DNA from: Ruminococcaceae bacterium UBA7212
GTDB lineage: Bacteria; Bacillota; Clostridia; Oscillospirales; Acutalibacteraceae
DNA: 36,857 bases
Direction: 5' to 3'
NCBI GenBank assembly: GCA_002490525.1
Contig: DKUE01000019.1
Location: 155,592-192,448, forward strand
Notes under the pieces: model-generated
What the model was told of the DNA's origin: nothing
Seen by the model: only the letters and a program-made list of their open reading frames with translations
The model's database searches: none
Translations under genes and position numbers: made by a program
Shown: one piece after another, positions 32,335 to 36,857 of the stretch
Position numbering within the stretch: the stretch's first letter is position 1
Layout: each line of letters begins with the position of its first letter

Positions 32335-33426
32335 ATGGGAAAGATGCAGAAAATAGGAATATGGCAGGTATTCTCTATTATCTTTTTATCCAGACTTTTA
32401 ACAGTTTTGACGTACACTTCCATCGGTGAAGAAAAGATGGAGACGGGTGATTATTTTCCAAGCGCTTTATTCGCCGGTCTGTTTATCTTACTTTTTTCCG
32501 TTATGTTTTTTCTGCAGAACAAAAAATATCCGGGAAAGGATTTAACGGATATCGCTTATATGGCCTCTCCGCGGTTTTCAAGGGCAATATCGGTCATTTA
32601 TGCGTTGGTGTTTATTCTCTCCATGATGGTGACGCTGGCGCGTCTGGAATTGTTTGTGGGTACCATTATTTTTCCGGAAAATGACAGTGCGTTATTTATC
32701 ATTATTTGTGTGCTGGCTTCCTGTTATGCCGCTTCTCTCGGTATTGAAGCGCTCGGACGGGTCAGTGCGCTTTCCGTTATGATTTCCTGTGCGGCATTTT
32801 TATTTATTATGATAACCATGGCGAATAAAATAGATGTTACGCAGTTTTCGCCTGCGTTTTTTGACGGACTTGCGCCGTCACTGAAAGGTGGATTAAGCTT
32901 TGCGTCCCGCACGGTTGAAATTTTGATGCTTTCCGCATTGCTGCCGAAAATCAACGGCAAGCCGATGTGGGCATACTTTGCATGGCTGACCGCTACTGTG
33001 CTCAGCATGGTTTCCCTGTTTTTCTTTGTATTCGGCGGACTCGGTAAATTTGCACTGACACAGCTGTTTCCCGTACATTCCGTGGCGGTGCTGGCAGAAG
33101 TAGGCGTATTTCGCCGATTTGATGTGCTTCTGACAGGCGTTTGGATTTTATCGGCTTTCATTAAAATCAGTTTGCTTTTGTATTTACAGGCAGAACTTTT
33201 ACAGAAATCCTTTAAAGCCGAGTGGAAGAATTACTATGTATTTGTAACCGGCGGACTGGTGCTTGCGGCACAGATTTTTTTGGCGGGCAATTTCACCGAC
33301 TATTTTTACAAAACAGATTATATTATGCGTGCCGCTTATTTTACAGCCTTTGTGTTGGTACTGCCTGCGGTAATTATGCTCTGTGCCTATATAAAAAGGA
33401 GAAAATCCGATGAAAAAAATGCTTAA
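32335..33426 (+). CDS. Spore germination receptor subunit B (GerAB family permease)
   Basis: This 363-residue integral membrane protein has about ten spans and belongs to the APC-type GerAB group, which binds the germinant. Typical wording is GIWQVFSIIFLSRLLTVLTY at the start, FPSALFAGLFILLF, and FGGLGKFALTQLFPVHSVAVLAEVGVFRRFD in the middle. Its 3' end overlaps the C subunit gene by 17 bases. A second ATG at 32344 is also possible as start. An 8-bp hairpin (32287-32294 with 32313-32320) lies between the A and B genes. Confidence 0.92.
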   Translation: MGKMQKIGIWQVFSIIFLSRLLTVLTYTSIGEEKMETGDYFPSALFAGLFILLFSVMFFLQNKKYPGKDLTDIAYMASPRFSRAISVIYALVFILSMMVTLARLELFVGTIIFPENDSALFIIICVLASCYAASLGIEALGRVSALSVMISCAAFLFIMITMANKIDVTQFSPAFFDGLAPSLKGGLSFASRTVEILMLSALLPKINGKPMWAYFAWLTATVLSMVSLFFFVFGGLGKFALTQLFPVHSVAVLAEVGVFRRFDVLLTGVWILSAFIKISLLLYLQAELLQKSFKAEWKNYYVFVTGGLVLAAQIFLAGNFTDYFYKTDYIMRAAYFTAFVLVLPAVIMLCAYIKRRKSDEKNA

Positions 33427-34564
33427 GCTTTTACTTCCACTCATTTTAATGACGGTGTCTTTTTGCGGCTGCAATTACGAGTCACAAGAACTAAAAAGCC
33501 GACTGATTGTGCAGGCAATCGGAATTGATGCGATAGAAAGCGGCGGGGTACGGGTGACACTGCAAACGCTGAACACCGAAATGGCGGGAAATCCGAACAG
33601 CGGCGCAAATTTGGGCGACATTATCAATTTTATGACTGTAGAGGGCCGGACAGTATCCGATGCCATATCCGAGGCGGCAAAATCCGTCGGCAAGCTGCCT
33701 CTGCTTTCTCAAAACAGACTGATTGTTTTCGGACGTGAAACTGCACAAAAGGGAATCTACAGTGATTTAGATTATTTTGTGCGCAATGCAGACAACCGCG
33801 CGACCGTATTGGTGGCAGTTTCCGATACGACTGCGGAAGATTTGGTAAGCGCCAAAATGGGAGAAAGCATATTAACGGCAAACAGCATAGAGGATATTTT
33901 GAAAGCCATGCAGTTTAATACCAATATTATCAACCAGGAGCTTTATAAGCTGGTTAATAAATTGGAATGTGCGTGCAGTAATGCTTTTTTGCCTGTACTC
34001 AGGGCAGAGCAGGAGACCGGCGGCGAGAAAGCCAGTATTCATTTTGTAGATGTTGCGGTATTTGATAAAGACCAAATGCTGTTTGAAATGAAAGATGATG
34101 CGGTTACAGCGCTTCTGATGCTGCATAATCAGGTGAAGAGCGGTTATTTTTCGGTGCAGAATCAAGAATTTTCGTCGGAAACCGTCATGAAAATTCGGCA
34201 TTGCTCCGTGAAAGTAAAACCGCAAACCGCAAATGAAGGTGTCCTGTTTACTGTGCGGGTAAAAATGGAGGTGGATATCGCCGAAATCAAGACGGCGGAG
34301 CCATTTTCAATTAATGAGGCATATTTAGCGGAAACACAGCGGCTGTGTGACGAATATATTGTTTCACTTTTAGAAAAAGAAACCGAAGATTGCTTTGTAA
34401 ATCATAACGCAGATCCGTACTGCTTGGGCAGAAGATTTAAGCGTGTATTACCCAAAGCGTTTAAGGGAATTCCCGATTGGAAAGCCAATTTACCATCTGT
34501 AGATTTAAAAGTTCTGTCGAAAGTGGAGATTAACCGTGTAGGGAACGGAGCGGAAAATATTTAG
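33410..34564 (+). CDS. Spore germination receptor subunit C (Ger(x)C lipoprotein)
   Basis: The 384-residue protein starts with a lipoprotein signal (KKMLKLLLPLILMTVSFCGC) with the likely acylated Cys at residue 21, then the Ger(x)C pattern ESQELKSRLIVQAIGIDA, GRTVSDAISEAAKSVGKLPLLSQNRLIVFG and C-terminal ETEDCFVNHNADPYCLGRRFKR. It is the outer-face subunit of the germinant receptor and overlaps the B gene. No D subunit follows. The complete A-B-C set supports an intact receptor, whose germinant is unknown. Confidence 0.94.
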   Translation: MKKMLKLLLPLILMTVSFCGCNYESQELKSRLIVQAIGIDAIESGGVRVTLQTLNTEMAGNPNSGANLGDIINFMTVEGRTVSDAISEAAKSVGKLPLLSQNRLIVFGRETAQKGIYSDLDYFVRNADNRATVLVAVSDTTAEDLVSAKMGESILTANSIEDILKAMQFNTNIINQELYKLVNKLECACSNAFLPVLRAEQETGGEKASIHFVDVAVFDKDQMLFEMKDDAVTALLMLHNQVKSGYFSVQNQEFSSETVMKIRHCSVKVKPQTANEGVLFTVRVKMEVDIAEIKTAEPFSINEAYLAETQRLCDEYIVSLLEKETEDCFVNHNADPYCLGRRFKRVLPKAFKGIPDWKANLPSVDLKVLSKVEINRVGNGAENI

Positions 34565-34566
34565 TC

Positions 34567-34596
34567 TTGCAAGGGATAGGGTAAATGCGGTACAAT
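34567..34596 (+). promoter_or_regulatory. Promoter of the MGMT-like gene
   Basis: TTGCAA (34567-34572) and TACAAT (34591-34596) are 18 bases apart, just after the GerC stop codon. The gene starts 17 bases after the -10 box. Confidence 0.6.
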
Positions 34597-34613
34597 AGTG
34601 AAGGTGAAAAAAT

Positions 34614-34928
34614 ATGAGTACTTTTGAACGAATATATGCGGTTGTTCGCCGCATACCCAAAGGATGTGTGGCGACTTACGGCGATGTGGCGATGCTAGCG
34701 GGAAATCCGCATTGGTCACGCGTAGTCGGTTATGCACTGCATGCGAATCCTGATCCCGAGACGATTAAATGTCACCGTGTTGTCAATCGTTTTGGTTCGG
34801 TATCTTCGGCGTTTGCGTTTGGCGGGGAAAATGAGCAAATCCGTCTTTTGCGGGAAGAAGGCGTTGCGGTAAGCGATGAAGGCTTTGTTGATTTACAGAA
34901 ATATCGCTGGAATTTTCAAAATGTATAG
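34614..34928 (+). CDS. Small MGMT/alkyltransferase-like DNA-binding-domain protein
   Basis: This 104-residue protein is only the C-terminal domain of O6-alkylguanine-DNA alkyltransferases: IPKGCVATYGDVAMLAGNPHWSRVVGYALHANP is the helix-turn-helix, and KCHRVVNRFG is the active-site loop, with Cys53 in place. The usual Pro before that Cys is Lys. Alkyltransferase-like proteins (ATL) have lost this Cys; here it is kept, so both a short methyltransferase and a damage-recognition role are possible. It has its own promoter, and a hairpin follows. Confidence 0.85.
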   Translation: MSTFERIYAVVRRIPKGCVATYGDVAMLAGNPHWSRVVGYALHANPDPETIKCHRVVNRFGSVSSAFAFGGENEQIRLLREEGVAVSDEGFVDLQKYRWNFQNV

Positions 34929-34995
34929 TCTTTCTACTGTCTGTTTGGCAGTATAGTTTTGAAACCTGCGGCCAGAAATATCTAAACTGAAAAAA

Positions 34996-35043
34996 GCTCT
35001 CTTTGCTGTAGACTTCGCTCTATAGCAAGGGGAGCATTCTTTA
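34996..35043 (+). terminator. Hairpin after the MGMT-like gene
   Basis: Bases 34996-35012 pair with 35019-35035 in a 17-bp stem with a few G-U or mismatched pairs and a 6-base loop (CTTCGC), then ATTCTTTAC. It also insulates the cotJ operon from upstream reading. Confidence 0.7.
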
Positions 35044-35052
35044 CGGACAGCC

Positions 35053-35081
35053 GCACATAAAATCTTTGTGCAGCATAATAT
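35053..35081 (+). promoter_or_regulatory. Possible SigmaE promoter of the cotJ operon
   Basis: GCACATA (35053-35059) and CATAATAT (35074-35081), 14 bases apart, resemble the mother-cell SigmaE elements GCATATT and CATACAnT. The cotJ operon is SigmaE-dependent in Bacillus subtilis. The match is partial. Confidence 0.4.
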
Positions 35082-35125
35082 GCAATAGGAAGTAGTTCCG
35101 AAAAACAGAAAAGGAGACGTGTGAG

Positions 35126-35374
35126 ATGAAAGACTTTATGGATTACTGCGATAAGCAGTTGCAATCCGAAATGCATGCCGATGACGGCTGTGCACCTGTT
35201 ACACAGCCGTGTGTATATACGGGTTTGTCAAAATTACCGAAAAGTCCTGTGACAACGATGGCGTATGTGCCGTTTCAGACGGATACGTCTATGTATGAAG
35301 CAGAAAAAGCACTTTGCCGCGGAACCGTATTTCCGGACCTTGACAAACCGTTTTTGGGAGGAAAGTGCATATGA
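35126..35374 (+). CDS. cotJA: Spore coat associated protein CotJA
   Basis: CotJA is a small component associated with the spore coat. The 82-residue protein ends with the family signature MAYVPFQTDTSMYEAEKALCRGTVFPDLDKPFLGGKC (about residues 45-81); the first 44 residues are more variable and include TQPCVYTGLSKLPKSP. AAAAGGAG precedes the ATG. The stop codon overlaps the CotJB start (ATGA). CotJA, B and C are thought to assemble together in Bacillus, so this protein may depend on CotJC being rebuilt. Confidence 0.93.
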   Translation: MKDFMDYCDKQLQSEMHADDGCAPVTQPCVYTGLSKLPKSPVTTMAYVPFQTDTSMYEAEKALCRGTVFPDLDKPFLGGKCI

Positions 35375-35628
35375 TGGTTAATGAACGCGAGAAGAACCTC
35401 AGAATGCTTTCTGCGGCGCAATTCGCGACATGGGAGCTGCACCTGTATTTGGATACGCATCCCGATGACTGCGAAGCGAAGGAGAGACACGGCAAGTACG
35501 CGGCACGTGCCAAAACGCTACAAAAGGCGTATGAGGAAAAATACGGACCGCTGACGCCGCGCACAGGCTCAGGTGAAGAATGGCTGAAAAATCCGTGGCC
35601 TTGGGATTTAGAGGAGTGTGTGAAATAG
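35371..35628 (+). CDS. cotJB: Spore coat peptide assembly protein CotJB
   Basis: This 85-residue protein carries the CotJB pattern LRMLSAAQFATWELHLYLDTHPDDCEAK and the Trp-rich C-terminus WLKNPWPWDLEE. The start at 35371 overlaps the CotJA stop codon (ATGA) and lies eight bases after GGGAGG (35357-35362); the next ATG at 35374 and a GTG at 35365 are alternatives. It is followed after three bases by cotJC. Confidence 0.93.
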   Translation: MMVNEREKNLRMLSAAQFATWELHLYLDTHPDDCEAKERHGKYAARAKTLQKAYEEKYGPLTPRTGSGEEWLKNPWPWDLEECVK

Positions 35629-35631
35629 CTT

Positions 35632-35829
35632 ATGTTTCAGTATGAAAAGAAATTACAGTACCCCATCAATATTAAAAAACCTAACCCCAAATACGCCCAA
35701 ATTATAATCTCTCAATATGGCGGTCCGGATGGTGAGTTGGGTGCTTCTTTGCGCTATTTGTCGCAACGCTTTTCAATGCCGTATCCGGAGTTAAAAGGAT
35801 TATTGACCGATATCGGTACAGAAGAATAA
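35632..35829 (+). CDS. cotJC: CotJC, 5' segment only, interrupted by an integrated element
   Basis: CotJC is a manganese-catalase-like spore coat protein of about 190 residues. Here only the first 65 codons exist. The match is excellent up to the break: YEKKLQYP, QYGGPDGELGASLRYLSQRF and GLLTDIGTEE. After GAA GAA a TAA follows at once, where intact homologues continue with a hydrophobic residue and AHLEM. The fragment keeps the predicted metal ligands Glu35 and Glu65, but lacks the His three residues later and all downstream ligands, so it cannot form the dimanganese site. No frameshift lies within it. A large serine recombinase gene ends 28 bases downstream on the opposite strand. The 3' part of cotJC is not in the window. 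Confidence 0.93.
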   Translation: MFQYEKKLQYPINIKKPNPKYAQIIISQYGGPDGELGASLRYLSQRFSMPYPELKGLLTDIGTEE

Positions 35830-35844
35830 CGCCTATGTTGTTAT
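35806..35844. other. Predicted attachment-site junction (att) inside cotJC
   Basis: The host-like coding sequence stops at 35826 and element-like sequence begins. A perfect 12-base palindrome, ACCGATATCGGT (35806-35817), lies in the last CotJC codons, and a second inverted repeat, ATAAC (35826-35830) and GTTAT (35840-35844), lies on the element side. Large serine recombinases cross over at a 2-base core flanked by imperfect inverted repeats, so the core is probably within about 35812-35828. Confidence 0.55.
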
Positions 35845-36857
35845 AAATGATAGGGTATTATTTTTGTGGGAGCTTCGGATATATGGTTAATTCAAAATTA
35901 TCCTTATCTTTTACCCAACGTCCACCGACCGTGCGGATATATACGACCTTCTCTATTACTTCTTTTAGCAAATCGTTTTTAGCCTTTGCATCGGGGAGCG
36001 TGTAATAAACATCAATTATATTTTCCAATTTTGGAATCATTACTTCGGTTGTAATATGCTGTGTATTGATGTTTGCATATTCGTTTTCCATAGCTTGTAA
36101 GGATGCAGAATATTTTTCAATTTCAGCGGTGATTTCTCCTTTTCTTTTTTCGAACAGGTCAATCGAATAAACGCCGCGCTCTAAAAAGACGCAGGCATTA
36201 TTTAGTTGCTCCTGTGATTGTGCAAGATTTTCTTTAACGGTTTGTATATTGTTGCGCAGGGTGTCCGACAACAATGCGGTGTTTTTATTGTCATCTTTCC
36301 AATTCAGCTTATAAGATTCTAACCAAGATTTCAGCGAGTCAATGATTCTTCGCTCTACTAAATCCAAATCACTACTTACATTGTTACAATACGGATTGGC
36401 GCAAATCAATGATTCAATACGTCCGTTTTGGTAATATGGACGTCTTTGCATACGTTTTCCGCACACACCGCAGCAAACTAACCCCGAAAGGGGATTTTTA
36501 ATTTTATACCGTTCGGCGACAGGTTTCCTGTGGTTTTGACTGATAATCTGCTGCGCCTGTGCAAACATTTCATCGGATATAATAGCCGGATGCAAACCGT
36601 CAACGATAATCACATCTTCGTTGCGTGGACGGGAAACGACAATTTGCCCGTCACGCATCGTTTTCTTTTCTTGTCTGAAATTCCAACGAAGCTTACCGCA
36701 ATATACAGGATTAATTAACATATCGCGAATCGTAACCTGCGACCAAAGATTCCCGGAGCGCGTCCGAAACTGCAATTCATTCAATCTCTTGGCAATGAGC
36801 CCGGTGCCGGTTTTTTTATATGTACCGTCTTCAAGCTTCTCACCGTGGATATACAAA
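35827..36857. mobile_element. End of a recombinase-bearing intervening element (skin-like), continues beyond the window
   Basis: The element begins at the cotJC break and runs off the right end. The only visible content is its large serine recombinase gene, located at the very border as is usual for prophages and skin-type elements. The size and cargo cannot be seen. Confidence 0.75.
35858..36857 (-). CDS. Large serine recombinase (SpoIVCA-like), N-terminal part outside the window
   Basis: This protein runs off the right edge; 332 C-terminal residues are visible. It lacks only the N-terminal resolvase catalytic domain in this view. The recombinase domain is visible (TGLIAKRLNELQFRTRSGNLWSQVTIRDMLINPVYCGKL), followed by the zinc ribbon (LVCCGVCGKRMQRR ... 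CANPYCNN) and the coiled-coil region (about visible residues 210-290) that confers directionality. The ending (VIEKVVYIRTVGGRWVKDKDNFELTIYPKLP) is typical for this family. Such enzymes integrate and excise prophages and skin elements, usually needing a directionality factor to excise. The gene ends 28 bases from the cotJC break. Base composition is lower in GC than cotJ. Confidence 0.93.
   Translation of the reverse strand, partial: LYIHGEKLEDGTYKKTGTGLIAKRLNELQFRTRSGNLWSQVTIRDMLINPVYCGKLRWNFRQEKKTMRDGQIVVSRPRNEDVIIVDGLHPAIISDEMFAQAQQIISQNHRKPVAERYKIKNPLSGLVCCGVCGKRMQRRPYYQNGRIESLICANPYCNNVSSDLDLVERRIIDSLKSWLESYKLNWKDDNKNTALLSDTLRNNIQTVKENLAQSQEQLNNACVFLERGVYSIDLFEKRKGEITAEIEKYSASLQAMENEYANINTQHITTEVMIPKLENIIDVYYTLPDAKAKNDLLKEVIEKVVYIRTVGGRWVKDKDNFELTIYPKLPQK

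Noticed and set aside
1..36857. CRISPR arrays, rRNA genes or complete insertion sequences
   Set aside because: No regularly spaced direct repeats, no rRNA signatures and no transposase genes were seen; the only recombination gene is the serine recombinase at the right end.

Overview
The window looks like the chromosome of a strictly anaerobic, endospore-forming member of the Clostridia, probably an uncultured Oscillospirales/Ruminococcaceae-like lineage. The reasons are the oxygen-sensitive class III ribonucleotide reductase, a Rex/AdhE redox and ethanol module, two H-cluster ([FeFe]-hydrogenase type) proteins, a TrpS T-box leader, and several sporulation loci (spoIIR, a gerA-type germination receptor operon, cotJ). 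The placement below class level is inference; no rRNA or other marker is present.

Layout, left to right. (1) 1-2874: nrdD (5' end cut by the window edge), nrdG and a dCMP-deaminase-family gene, a deoxynucleotide supply operon. (2) 2875-3638: a gene-poor stretch with two hairpin terminators, two repeat-like sequences, a decayed XRE-regulator remnant and a strong promoter carrying two Rex boxes. (3) 3639-7694: rex, adhE and an APH-fold kinase gene, apparently Rex-controlled. (4) 7695-12362: an operon with its own promoter that encodes a small [2Fe-2S] thioredoxin-like protein, an H-cluster/PAS sensor, a SpoIIE-type PP2C phosphatase with an extra C-terminal domain, and a monomeric [FeFe] hydrogenase. 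This is a plausible H2-sensing and signalling unit. (5) 12428-14913: a GNAT gene, then a PadR-DUF1700-DUF4097 operon behind a perfect inverted-repeat operator. (6) 15014-18276: spoIIR behind a long hairpin that contains its ribosome binding site, a GH20 hexosaminidase and a DegV protein. (7) 18354-19949, minus strand: ridA and threonine ammonia-lyase, a metabolically coupled pair. (8) 20070-25968: a T-box-controlled trpS-ybaK pair, then a polyamine ABC operon potA-potB-potCD in which permease and binding protein are fused. (9) 26041-29501: a small unknown protein, a lone polyprenyl-phosphate sugar transferase and an ABC-F protein. (10) 29572-30626, minus strand: DUF4363 and DUF421. (11) 30720-34564: a three-gene gerA-type operon. 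(12) 34614-34928: a small MGMT-like protein. (13) 35126-36857: cotJA, cotJB, and a cotJC that stops abruptly after 65 codons at the edge of a foreign element whose large serine recombinase gene begins 28 bases further on.

The most striking observation is the last one. cotJC is cut between the conserved Glu-Glu and His of its dimanganese-catalase core, and a SpoIVCA-like large serine recombinase lies right next to the break. That is the architecture of skin-type intervening elements, which are excised in the mother cell to rebuild a sporulation gene. Whether the rest of cotJC waits at the other end of the element lies beyond the window and is the decisive check.
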